64,000 bases of DNA, taken from contig JAEDDX010000002.1 of the NCBI GenBank assembly GCA_016293615.1, positions 51,860 through 115,859 on the forward strand. The letters run 5' to 3'. This DNA comes from Acetatifactor sp. (GTDB lineage Bacteria > Bacillota > Clostridia > Lachnospirales > Lachnospiraceae). The position numbers and the translations under genes are program-made. The notes under the pieces are model-generated. The model searched no databases. It worked only from the letters and a program-made list of their open reading frames with translations, and was not told where the DNA came from. Below are positions 1 through 9,200 of the stretch, piece after piece (within the stretch, counting starts at the first letter, position 1; each line of letters opens with the position of its first letter).

Positions 1-889
1 CATGAATCTCCTTTGCCTTGTCGAGGTAATATCTCACCCAGGCAGCACGCTCTTCCTCATTTTCCTTATTCATCGCACCGAATTCTCCGATGATGACGGG
101 AATTCCCTTGTCTGTATAAAGCTCCTTCAACCGGCCCATAATGGTGTCGATCACTGCTGTATCCTTGTTCCACCGGCTCCTTCCGTCAATCTTCAACGCA
201 AAGTCATAAGGCTCGTAGGCATGCACGGAAATGATGATACGATCATCCTTCGGAACTTCGATATGTTCTATTGCAATGTGGCAATTGGCCGCATAGCCGG
301 GCAGCATCAGATATCTAGAGGGATTGAAGCCGCCGCAGGAACGAATCGTTTCCACGAAGGCAAGGTTGGTTGCATTGACGACATCCCAACCTTCCTTGTC
401 GCCTCCGTTCCATTCTAACTCGGTACCGACCTTTCTGGGCTCGTTCTGTGCCTCAAAAATCAAGTGTTCATCATAATCGGAAAAGGTGTCCGCAAGCTGC
501 TTCCAGATGCTTCTCATCTTGCTGCAGGCCGCCTCACGGTTCTCATAATAAGGATAGTTCCAGGACTCATGATGCAGATTCAGGATGACGAATGCGCCCT
601 TTTTATAGGCATAATCCACGACTTCCCTGACTCTTTTGAGCCAATTCTCCTCAATCCTGAAGTCCTCTTCATAGATGTGACCGGACCAGGTCACGGGGAT
701 TCGGATCAGATTAAACCCCGTCTTTAGAATTGCATCGACCAGCTCCTCTGTAATCACAGGCTTTCCCCAGGCTGTCTCACTCTTTTCGGTGGGTGCATCC
801 ACAGGCAATGCAGGATGAAACGCATCCAGCGTATCACCGATGCTGATTCCCACCTTGATCTGTTTTACAAAATCAATTGCCGTCTGCAT
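1..889 (-). CDS. GH5 family endo-beta-glycanase (3' end outside window)
   Basis: The translated minus strand shows a glycoside hydrolase 5 fold: an early segment FNLIRIPVTW, then LNLHHE, then FEAQNEP, whose Glu is the usual acid/base, and IIGEFG, whose Glu is the usual nucleophile. No signal peptide is visible, so the enzyme should act on oligosaccharides inside the cell. I chose the ATG at 889 because AGGAAG lies 7 bases before it; an ATG six codons earlier (907) has no good site. It lies 28 bases after the GH130 gene and is the last visible gene of the GH36-LacI-GH130 operon, which suggests a manno-, gluco- or mixed-linkage substrate. The family includes cellulases, mannanases and xyloglucanases, so the substrate is inferred from context only. 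The gene runs off the left edge. Confidence 0.85.
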   Translation of the reverse strand, partial: MQTAIDFVKQIKVGISIGDTLDAFHPALPVDAPTEKSETAWGKPVITEELVDAILKTGFNLIRIPVTWSGHIYEEDFRIEENWLKRVREVVDYAYKKGAFVILNLHHESWNYPYYENREAACSKMRSIWKQLADTFSDYDEHLIFEAQNEPRKVGTELEWNGGDKEGWDVVNATNLAFVETIRSCGGFNPSRYLMLPGYAANCHIAIEHIEVPKDDRIIISVHAYEPYDFALKIDGRSRWNKDTAVIDTIMGRLKELYTDKGIPVIIGEFGAMNKENEEERAAWVRYYLDKAKEIH

Positions 890-917
890 AGCAACACTTC
901 CTTTCATATGTGCAGTA

Positions 918-1940
918 CTATCGCATGCCGATTTCCGTGTCGGTTACGTTAGTCACACTGTGCTCCTTGATGTAAGCAACGATTTCGTCCAGTTTCGTAA
1001 ATGCAAGGCCGACATAACTGTCTGCACAACCGTAATAGAGGGCGATCTTACCGGTATTGGAATCGTGGATGGTCGCGCAGGGGAAGGTAACATTGGGCAC
1101 AAAGCCTCTCTCCTCATACCATTCCTCAGGAGTCAGAAGGAAGTTCTCGCAACGGTATAATACCTTGGAGGGATTCTCAAGGTCCAGGATTGCGCCTCCG
1201 ATGGAATAGACATATCCGTTGCAGGTACCGCTGACGCCATGGTAGAACAACAGCCAGCCTTCGTTTGTCTCAATGGGTGCTGCACCGCCGCCGATCTTTA
1301 AGGATTCCCACCACTCGTTTCCTCTGCTCATGACATGTCTGTGTTTGCCCCAATAAACCATGTCAGGACTTTCACTGATGAAAATATCACCAAAAGGCGT
1401 GTGTCCGGAATCAGAGGGTCTGCTTAACATCATGAAGTTACCGTGAATCTTTCTGGGGAACAATACAGCGTTTCTGTTAAAAGGCAGGAAAGGATTTTCA
1501 ACTCTCACAAAGGAGGTGAAGTCCTTTGTTTTTGCCATGCCGATCGCAGCTCCGTAAAAGTCCTGACACCAGATGATATAGTAGGTATCTTCAACTTTCA
1601 CCAGTCTGGGGTCATACGCATAGCGCGGCATAAAGTCATTGCCCGCTTCGTCCTTGAACGGAATGGGCTTGGGGTCGAACTCCCAGTGGATGGCATCTTC
1701 ACTTCTGCCAAGGTAAATATAAGGGATGCCGTTGGTCTGCTCACCGCGGAATACACCGATAAATTTTCCTTCATAGGGCATGACTGCACTGTTGAAGATT
1801 CTTGCAACGCCTTCGATGGGGTTGCGTCCGATGATAGGGTTCTCGCGATATCTCCAGATAGGAGCTCCCTTTAAACCTTCGGGTTTGTCCTGCCAGGGAA
1901 TATTGTTTACAGGTTCAGAAAGCATTTTTAATTCGCTCAT
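918..1940 (-). CDS. GH130 beta-1,4-mannooligosaccharide phosphorylase
   Basis: A 340-residue protein of the GH130 five-bladed propeller family. Typical segments are RIFNSAV near residue 48, YAYDPRL with the presumed catalytic Asp110, NRNAVLFPRKI, MLSRPSD.GHTPFGD and IALYYGCADS. The pattern resembles subfamily GH130_2, whose known members phosphorolyse beta-1,4-mannooligosaccharides or mannosyl-GlcNAc to release mannose 1-phosphate. It has no signal peptide, so it is cytoplasmic. AAGGAG precedes the ATG. It lies between lacI and the GH5 gene in an operon with a GH36 alpha-galactosidase, as expected for use of galactomannan fragments. The exact acceptor specificity (mannose, glucose or GlcNAc) cannot be read from sequence. 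Confidence 0.88.
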   Translation of the reverse strand: MSELKMLSEPVNNIPWQDKPEGLKGAPIWRYRENPIIGRNPIEGVARIFNSAVMPYEGKFIGVFRGEQTNGIPYIYLGRSEDAIHWEFDPKPIPFKDEAGNDFMPRYAYDPRLVKVEDTYYIIWCQDFYGAAIGMAKTKDFTSFVRVENPFLPFNRNAVLFPRKIHGNFMMLSRPSDSGHTPFGDIFISESPDMVYWGKHRHVMSRGNEWWESLKIGGGAAPIETNEGWLLFYHGVSGTCNGYVYSIGGAILDLENPSKVLYRCENFLLTPEEWYEERGFVPNVTFPCATIHDSNTGKIALYYGCADSYVGLAFTKLDEIVAYIKEHSVTNVTDTEIGMR

Positions 1941-1970
1941 TTTAATATCTCCTTTTGTTTGTGTTGTAAT

Positions 1971-2990
1971 TTATCTGGGAGCGACACTTTCCTTTCGGAT
2001 CAGGTGTCCCTCGACAATTCTTGTTCCGTATTGGCAGGTCTCGTGATTCATTCTCTTAATCAGAATGTTCATGGCCTGTTCTGCCATATCTTTTTGCTCG
2101 ACTGCGTAAGTCGTGATTCCGATGTTACAGATGCCCGGATGCACATAGTTATCAAAGCCTACGACCGAGACATCCTCCGGTACACGATATCCGTTGTCAT
2201 TTAACAGATGGATCAATTTTGCGGCAAGAATATCACAATTGCAGAAAAACGCAGTCGGCATCTTCTCCGGCAGCTTGAGCAGTTCGTCAGCAAAGATGCC
2301 GCTTTCGGGATGTCTGTCATCAATCTGCCATTCCGGACGGGGCTGGATTCCTTTTTGCAGCAACGCTTTGACGTAACCGTAATACCGGTCCGTAATGGAA
2401 GGAGTAGCCAGAATGGTTCCGACAAACGCTATATCGCGATGCCCCTTTGAAATCAGGTAATTTGTCAGATGATACGCTCCGTAATAACTATCGGAAATGA
2501 CTGCATCACTGTTAGCACGTCCATCCATGAAGTCCAGATAGACAATCGGTACATTGCAGCCCTTTCTGAGATAATCCAGAAATTCCCTGCTCAGCTTACC
2601 GATGATAATGATTCCTTCTACCAAATGCTCTCTCAACAGCTTCGGCATTTCGAGGGTCTGCTCCATCTCCCCGCTCACCACTTCGAGCATGGCAAAGCAT
2701 TCATAATCCATGGCGTAAGTCGATACTTCCTGATACAGATTCCAATAGAAGGACTGGTATTTATCGAGATAACTGTCAGCAATCAACACGCCAAACCGAT
2801 GACTGTGATAGCGGATCGATTCCTTTCTGGCAACGGAAGGCTGCTTATAACCAAGTTCGGAAGCAACTGCCTTGATCTTAGTTCTCAGTTCCTCACTGAC
2901 GCCCTTTTGATCGGACAATGCCTTCGAGACCGTGACAATACTGACCCCGACAATATTTGCGATATCGGATAGTTTTACTGCTTTACTCAT
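1971..2990 (-). CDS. LacI-family transcriptional regulator
   Basis: A 339-residue LacI/GalR repressor. The N-terminal helix-turn-helix (about residues 5-24, LSDIANIVGV..VTVSKAL) and hinge are followed by a periplasmic-binding-protein-like sensor domain, seen in GVLIADSY, EGIIIIG, DAVISDSYYGAYHLTNYLI and PEDVSVVGFDN. It begins 9 bases after the GH36 stop codon and precedes GH130, so it is an internal gene of the glycosidase operon it probably controls. Its inducer is likely a manno- or galacto-oligosaccharide, inferred from the neighbours. Position inside the operon suggests autoregulation. A candidate AT-rich palindromic operator lies upstream of the GH36 gene. Confidence 0.9.
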   Translation of the reverse strand: MSKAVKLSDIANIVGVSIVTVSKALSDQKGVSEELRTKIKAVASELGYKQPSVARKESIRYHSHRFGVLIADSYLDKYQSFYWNLYQEVSTYAMDYECFAMLEVVSGEMEQTLEMPKLLREHLVEGIIIIGKLSREFLDYLRKGCNVPIVYLDFMDGRANSDAVISDSYYGAYHLTNYLISKGHRDIAFVGTILATPSITDRYYGYVKALLQKGIQPRPEWQIDDRHPESGIFADELLKLPEKMPTAFFCNCDILAAKLIHLLNDNGYRVPEDVSVVGFDNYVHPGICNIGITTYAVEQKDMAEQAMNILIKRMNHETCQYGTRIVEGHLIRKESVAPR

Positions 2991-2999
2991 TCACACACC

Positions 3000-5195
3000 T
3001 TACCCTTCCACTGCTGTCAGATGGAGCAGTTTTGACTGAAAATCGCCCCACATATTATGGATGTGCAAGCCCGCACGCATCAGGGTATCTCCGTAAAAGA
3101 TTTCCCCGGTTTCTTCGAGACGGTAGCGCTTCTCACAAGCCAGTCCCTGAAGCCTGATTCTTCTGCTGTGTCTGTTGGCTCCATTCATCACCTGCACATA
3201 AGTAAACAGTGCTTCTGATTTATCCTTTGCAACCACACCATAACAGTCGTACAGATGATTCTCCGAATAAGAAGCGATACGGTAATAGTCGCCCGTGCGA
3301 ACCAAGGCATTGTATTTGTGATAGTCTGAAACCTGATCGGCTATCTTTGCGCGGTCCTCCGGCGGAATCTTTGTGATATCCAGTTCATATCCAAAAGTTC
3401 CCGCCAGTGCGACATGACCTCTGGTTTCAAACGGCGTCGTACGCCCCACAATATGATTCGGGCAATCAGAAACATGTGCACCCATCGTTGAAAGCGGATA
3501 AATAAGGGCGGTACCTTCCTGTATCGAAAGTCTCTCGATGGCATCCGTATCGTCTGAGCACCAGATCTGAGGACTGTAATACAACATTCCGGGATCAAAG
3601 CGTCCGCCTCCTCCGGAACAGTTTTCTAAAAGAAGATTAGGAAACTCATGCATCAGACGATCCTGCATCTCATAGACACCCAGCACATAACGATGCATGA
3701 GCTCGCCCTGATTGGCGACAGGAAGTCCAAGGCTTCCCAGGTCACACAACTGTCTGTTCATATCCCACTTCACATATTCGATGTTTGCACTGTGCAAAAT
3801 GGCTGAAAGCAGAGAATAAATATAGTCGCGTACTTCCTTTCTCGAGATATCCAGCACATACTGATTCCGCATTCTGCAGGGAGTTCTTCCGTCGATCGTA
3901 ATTGCCCAGTCAGGATGTGCTCTGTAAAGCTCTGAGTCAGGTGAGATCATCTCAGGTTCAAACCAGATACCGAATTTCAGACCGATTTTGTTGACTTCCT
4001 CCACCAAATAGGACAATCCTCCGGGCAACTTCTCCTCATTGACAAACCAGTCGCCAAGACTTGAATTGTCGTCATTCCGGTATCCGAACCAGCCGTCATC
4101 CATGACGAGCATTTCGATTCCGTTCTTCTTGGCCTCTTTTGCTATTGCAATCAACTTCTCTGTGTGAAAGTCAAAATAGGTCGCTTCCCAGTTATTGATC
4201 AGAATCGGTCGCTTTTTATCTTTATAAGGACTTCTGATCAAATGCTTGCGATACAGGTCATGATAAGTTCTTGTCATCGCGCCAAGGCCTTCGTGGGAAT
4301 ATACCAGGACGACCTCGGGTGCAACAAACGACTTCCCAGACGGAATTTCAAAGCAGAAATTCTTGGGATGAATTCCCATCTGGATACGCAGGCTGTCAAA
4401 CTGGTTTTTCTCCACCTGCGCCAGAAAGTTGCCGGAATACACAAAATGGAAGCCGTAAACCTCGCCCACCTCCTGCGTGGCATTCTTCGACACAAGCGCC
4501 ATAAAAGGCTGCTCCTGGTGAGAAGACTCTCCTCTGGTCGACCCTACTCCGGTTTTACCGTATCCGATCTCTCTTCGACAGATATGCCTCTCTCGGGCCC
4601 AGGAACCGTTTAAGGTGAGAAGCTCATAATCCACCTGATCCATATCCATACTCATGGACATCAATCTTTTTACGAATACGGAATCCGTTGACCGATTCAC
4701 TACCTCGCAGCTTCGCACCACACAATCCAGTCCTTCAAATATGCTGTAACGAAGAATGATCTCGAGTGAAATGACAGGGTCAACCGCCGTAATCTCAAGC
4801 GTCATACAGTCCTGAACCGAGCCGAATGTAGCGGGAAGCCCTTCTAACTTCGGCTTGCCGTGGCAGATACGATGTGACTGATATCTCAGGTCTACACAAT
4901 TATGCCCGTTCAAATCCGTGATCTCGATGGCACTTTCCCTGTAATCGCCGACATTGCATCCGGGGAATTCTGTCGGAAAGGTATCCAGAAAAGAACCACG
5001 GTCTCTGTTGTTGCGTGAGGGCACAAAAGGATTCTCATCAATTCGCATCAGTCCCGACACATCGATGTCTGAAATTTTCCTTCCGAAGTATACATGACCG
5101 ATAAACTTCTCCTCGTCCGTAAGTGCAATGATATAACTTGTGTTTTCCGTATCCAGCTTAAAAATACCTTTCTCTTTGTCAAATAAAATATTCAT
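3000..5195 (-). CDS. GH36 alpha-galactosidase
   Basis: A 731-residue family 36 alpha-galactosidase that removes terminal alpha-1,6-galactose from melibiose, raffinose-type sugars or galactomannan oligosaccharides. The nucleophile is Asp478 in YVKWDMNR and the acid/base is Asp548 in WCSDDTDAIERL, preceded by the family signature ENCSGGGGRFD. VMDDGWFG and FGIWFEPEMI are also typical of this group. Length matches the tetrameric bacterial type and no signal peptide is present. The ATG at 5195 was chosen because AAGGTGG sits 5 bases upstream; a GTG three codons earlier lies inside that site. It is the first gene of the operon GH36-lacI-GH130-GH5. Confidence 0.94.
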   Translation of the reverse strand: MNILFDKEKGIFKLDTENTSYIIALTDEEKFIGHVYFGRKISDIDVSGLMRIDENPFVPSRNNRDRGSFLDTFPTEFPGCNVGDYRESAIEITDLNGHNCVDLRYQSHRICHGKPKLEGLPATFGSVQDCMTLEITAVDPVISLEIILRYSIFEGLDCVVRSCEVVNRSTDSVFVKRLMSMSMDMDQVDYELLTLNGSWARERHICRREIGYGKTGVGSTRGESSHQEQPFMALVSKNATQEVGEVYGFHFVYSGNFLAQVEKNQFDSLRIQMGIHPKNFCFEIPSGKSFVAPEVVLVYSHEGLGAMTRTYHDLYRKHLIRSPYKDKKRPILINNWEATYFDFHTEKLIAIAKEAKKNGIEMLVMDDGWFGYRNDDNSSLGDWFVNEEKLPGGLSYLVEEVNKIGLKFGIWFEPEMISPDSELYRAHPDWAITIDGRTPCRMRNQYVLDISRKEVRDYIYSLLSAILHSANIEYVKWDMNRQLCDLGSLGLPVANQGELMHRYVLGVYEMQDRLMHEFPNLLLENCSGGGGRFDPGMLYYSPQIWCSDDTDAIERLSIQEGTALIYPLSTMGAHVSDCPNHIVGRTTPFETRGHVALAGTFGYELDITKIPPEDRAKIADQVSDYHKYNALVRTGDYYRIASYSENHLYDCYGVVAKDKSEALFTYVQVMNGANRHSRRIRLQGLACEKRYRLEETGEIFYGDTLMRAGLHIHNMWGDFQSKLLHLTAVEG

Positions 5196-5209
5196 GAACG
5201 CCACCTTTT

Positions 5210-5227
5210 AACTTATTGTTTTAAGTT
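5210..5227. promoter_or_regulatory. Candidate operator palindrome before GH36
   Basis: AACTTATTGTTTTAAGTT has perfect 6-base arms around a 6-base centre, 15 bases upstream of the GH36 start and within a very AT-rich leader. Its place fits a repressor site for the LacI protein, but it lacks the central CG of classical LacI-family operators. No clean -35/-10 pair was found next to it. Confidence 0.25.
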
Positions 5228-5320
5228 TATTTTAACTATTTTTAATTTCTTATACTATTGACAAATGAAACAAATATTTCTTTTTCTTTTATCCAATCCT
5301 ACTTAAATTAAGCAATGCAC

Positions 5321-5392
5321 TAAGGTCTGCGTGTCCGACAAAGACCTTAAGAGTGTCATGTGGAATTTGCCCAGACAGGCCCTGTGCGTCTG
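5321..5392. repeat. Hairpin plus solitary copy of the 47-kb repeat family
   Basis: TAAGGTCT (5321-5328) and AGACCTTA (5342-5349) form a perfect 8-bp stem. The next 42 bases (GAGTGTCATGTGGAAT, then TTGCCC, GACAGGCCCTGTG, GTCTG) match the left-array unit at 47.1-47.2 kb (GAGTGTCAATTGGAAT, then GCGCCCCC, GACAAGCCCTGTG, TGTCTG) at most positions, in the same orientation. This is best read as a dispersed, decayed single copy. Confidence 0.55.
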
Positions 5393-5434
5393 CACCCGTA
5401 CAGAAAGGCCTCAGGCAGGCGGCCGCAAGCACAC

Positions 5435-5469
5435 AAAAAGGCCGAAATCCGAACGATTTCGACCTTTTT
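5435..5469 (-). terminator. Rho-independent terminator after the beta-helix gene
   Basis: On the minus strand a stem GGTCGAAATC / GATTTCGGCC closes a 5-base loop and is followed by TTTTTG, 45 bases after the stop codon of the gene at 5514-6179. The A-run on the other side could let it work in both directions. Confidence 0.8.
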
Positions 5470-5513
5470 GATGCCTATGTCACTGTAACTTTCCTGCAGC
5501 CTGAGATACTTTA

Positions 5514-6179
5514 TCAATGTTTTTGGGCAATCTCAGTCCTTTTCTTATAGATGGAGTCGGAAGGAATCACGCCGCGTACCATTGATGTGGGATATATGTT
5601 GGAATTTCTGCCGATCACGGTACCCGGATTCAGAACGCTGTTGCAGCCGATCTCTACGAAATCACCCAACATAGCGCCCATTTTCTTCAGACCCGTTTCC
5701 AAATGGATCCCCTCTCCCTTCACCGTTACAAGGGTTTTGTCACTCTTCACATTGGATGTGATGGAACCGGCGCCCATATGCGAGCGATATCCGAGGATAC
5801 TGTCTCCGACATAATTATAGTGCGGTACCTGAACCTTGTTAAACAATACTACATTTTTTAACTCCGTAGAGTTTCCGACAACAGCACCCTTTCCTACGAT
5901 GGCATTGCCTCTGATAAAGGCGCAATGTCGAATCTCAGCCTCTTCATCAACAATCAACGGGCCGTTTAAGCAGGCAGTAGGCGCAACGACAGCACTTCTC
6001 GCCACCCAGATATCATCCCCTCTTTTCTCAAAACGCTCTGCCGGAAGGGTGTTTCCGAGTGCAACGATAAAGTCGTGAATTTTCGGAAGCGCCTCCCATG
6101 GATATGTCAGACCGTGAAATAAATCAGAAGCGATGGTCTGTTCCAAATCATACAGATCACAAATCTTAGCGGAAATCAT
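5514..6179 (-). CDS. Left-handed beta-helix protein (GlmU C-terminal-like)
   Basis: A 221-residue protein made mostly of hexapeptide repeats (for example IWVARSAVVAPTACLNGP, AEIRHCAFIRGNAIVGKGAV, GAMLGDFVEIGCNSVLNPGT), the left-handed beta-helix of sugar nucleotide acyltransferases. It resembles the C-terminal half of GlmU or of glucose-1-phosphate thymidylyltransferases, but the nucleotidyltransferase domain is missing. Such stand-alone proteins are often labelled UDP-N-acetylglucosamine pyrophosphorylase, and that activity is not supported here. AGAGGGAAA precedes the ATG. It follows topB by 45 bases with no terminator between, so the two are probably co-transcribed. The true substrate is unknown. 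Confidence 0.75.
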   Translation of the reverse strand: MISAKICDLYDLEQTIASDLFHGLTYPWEALPKIHDFIVALGNTLPAERFEKRGDDIWVARSAVVAPTACLNGPLIVDEEAEIRHCAFIRGNAIVGKGAVVGNSTELKNVVLFNKVQVPHYNYVGDSILGYRSHMGAGSITSNVKSDKTLVTVKGEGIHLETGLKKMGAMLGDFVEIGCNSVLNPGTVIGRNSNIYPTSMVRGVIPSDSIYKKRTEIAQKH

Positions 6180-6224
6180 AGGTTTTCCCTCTCTTTCAAT
6201 AGTTTACCGTTTCCACACTCAAAA

Positions 6225-9200
6225 TCAGTTTGGCGGAAACTCGAAGATTATGTTATAGTTTTCGTCAAACTTCAGAGCAGCCTGAAACGAAGAGCCGCTC
6301 TTAGACTGAAAGCCTGAAATCACATCGGTATGTTTTGTCCGGATCAATTTCAAAAATTGTTCCTCAGACAACTCGACGCCGGCGATTTTACCGACATAAA
6401 ACTTACATCCCGAATCATCCCTGGTATGGTTCGAACAGCGGTATCCGAAACGTCCTTTGATGATGTTTCCCTGACATATCGGGCACTGACAACTCATCTC
6501 CTTGTCTTCGTTTTCAAATACGAATTTGCACCCGGTGACATTGCCGTTCTCGTCCTTGTTCAGCGCAATCTTTGCTTCAAACACGGAACCGCTCTTAGAT
6601 TTAAAACCGCTGATTTTCGAAGTAATGCCGTTTTGCAGCAGCTCCTGTACCTGTGAATCATTTAATTTTACGGATGCAAAAGAGCCAAGATTGAAACGAC
6701 AGTTCTGTTTACTGTCTTCTTTGCTGTAATTCTTGCAGCCATACCCGAAGGAAGTCTTCACAATCTCACCGCCGCAGATCGGACAGACGACGCCCTTCAC
6801 TGTCTTCGCTTCCACATTCTCAAAGTCAAAGACAATACGCGTTTTGTTTTCTTCGTTTTTTTGAAGCTTTAGGCAGGCGTCGAATTTTTTACCGTTCTTG
6901 CTCTTGAATCCACGGATCGTCTTCGTGGTTCCGGTGTTGAGGAGCTCGATTACCTGCGCAGCCGGTATGATTTTCTTTGAGATCTCTCCGATGAAGAATT
7001 TGCAGGATTGCGGATCGTCAGCATTGTATTTTTCGCAGCCGAACCCGACCGTCTTCTTATAGATGCGTCCTCCGCAATCAGGACAGACAACGCCTTCCAA
7101 AAATTCCGGCTCCACTCCGGAAAAATCAAACTCTATCGAATACTGTCCGTTCTCAGACTGCTTGAATACCAATACAGCGTTGAACGGCTTCTTGCTCTTG
7201 GATTTAAAACCGGACAAGACCGGAGTTTTTCCGTTTTGGATCAGCTCGGTAAACTCTTGTATCGATAGGTGCTTTCCGGCTATCTCACCCACTGAAAAAC
7301 TACAGGGCTTTTCGGGATTTCTCTTATTGGCGCACATATATCCGTAAGAGGTGATCTCGATCTCTCCCTGACAGACAGGACACCTGATACCTTCCAGAAT
7401 CTCAGGCTTTACTTCTGAAAAATCGAAAAATACTTTGTGCAGATTGTCGTCTCCTTTTCGCAATACCAAAGAAGCCTTGAACTTTTTCTTGTTCTTACCG
7501 ACGAAATCTCCGAGTACCTTCGTCCTGCCCTTTGTAATCAATTCCGTAAAGTCTTCCTCACTAAGCGTATATCCGGCAATCATACCAACCGAGAATTTGC
7601 AGTTCTTCTCTTGGTCAAAGTAATTGCTGCATCCGTAGCCAAAGGAGGTTGTGGTTAATTCTCCGCCGCAATCGGGACAGGGAATGCCGAGAGGCTTTCT
7701 GGTTGCCATGCCCTTGGATCCTTTTCCCGTAAAGGGATAGATACGACCTGCAATTTGACCGGACAGATCGCTTTGTATCATTTTCGTCGTTTCTCTTCGG
7801 ATGTAGTCCTCCAGTTTCTTCCGATAGACGACATCATCCACAGTGCCGTTGATGATCCCCTCCAGTCCTTTTTCCCAGGAAGCGGTCATCTCGGGGTTTA
7901 ACAGAGAAGGCACCGACAGACTGACGACCTCATAGATCATTTCACCGAGTTTTTCAGGCGTAATGATCTGGGTCTTACTGTTTTGATTCAGATATTTGAT
8001 CCTGACAAGTTTTTCGAGGATTTCACCTCTGGTCGCCGACGTTCCGATGCCGGTGTTCTTGATCTGTTCTCTCAGTTCCTCATCTTCTATCAGATTTCCG
8101 GCATTTTCCATCGCAAGAATCAGTGTTCCTGAAGTATATCTCTTGGGCGGCGAAGTTTTGCCTTCCTTGATCTCATAGTCGTTTACCGAAATGACACTTC
8201 CCTTGGAAATGCTGTTGGTAAGTCTGATCAGGTCCTCTTTGGAACAGGAGGCGTTGTCGCCGTTACCATCACCATGATTATCTGCATTGCCGGCTCTTCC
8301 GACAACCTCCAGATACCCTTTTGCCTGTAAAATCTTCGCATTTGCGAAGAAATTCTCAGTATCGATTTTTACATGAATCTTGACAACCAGATACTCTGCA
8401 GGAGGATAAAAGATGGACAAAAATCTTCTGACGATCAGGTCATACACACTTCTGTGCAGCTGATCAAAGGTTTCAATTCCGTTCGTATATCCTGTCGGTA
8501 TAATGGCATAGTGGTCGGTTACCTTGGAATCGTCGGTATAGCTTGATTTCTCGATTCCGTAATACTTTTTATTGTTGAGAATCTCCTGTACGAACCCGGA
8601 AACAGGACTGTATTTTGCAAGACCGCTGATGTTCTTACGGATTTCCTTCGCGATTGCGGTCGTCAACACCCTGGCATCCGTTCGGGGATAGGTCGTCAGC
8701 TTTTTCTCATATAGATCCTGCACGATCTGCAGGGTGTCGCTGGGACTGATTTTGAACAGCCTGGAGCACTCAGCCTGCAACTCCGCCAGGTTGAACAACA
8801 AAGGAGCCTTCTTTTTCGAAACTGTTTTCTCGACATTCTCTACGATTGCTTCTTTGCCGGTCAGTTGCTCTATGAGTTGTTCGGCATCCTCCCGCTTCTT
8901 AAAACCGTTTTCTTTATATAATTTAGGCGAATTAAAATAACCGGACCCTTCAATCGCCTTCCATTCTGCCTCAAATTTTACATCGGAAAAATTACCGATC
9001 ACTCTGTAGAACGGTGTTTCGACAAAATTTCTGATTTCTCTTTCCCTGTCAACCACCATGCCGAGAACGCAGGTCATGACTCTTCCGATTGCGATTGCGG
9101 TATAGTTTGCCGTCGCCGCCGCATCGTTGATCATCCGGCCGTATTTGACAGACAACGCCCTGGAAAAATTGATGCCGAGACTGTAGTCCTCAATGGTTCT

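Larger units (their letters stand above)
5196..5513. other. Intergenic region between GH36 and the beta-helix gene
   Basis: No gene is supported in this 318-base stretch. From left to right it holds the AT-rich leader and presumed promoter of the GH36 operon, an 8-bp-arm hairpin at 5321-5349, a single degenerate copy of the 47-kb repeat family at 5351-5392, and the terminator at 5435-5469 of the gene to the right. Confidence 0.6.

Noticed and set aside
5514..6179. Complete GlmU / UDP-GlcNAc pyrophosphorylase
   Set aside because: The nucleotidyltransferase half is absent; only the beta-helix domain is encoded.
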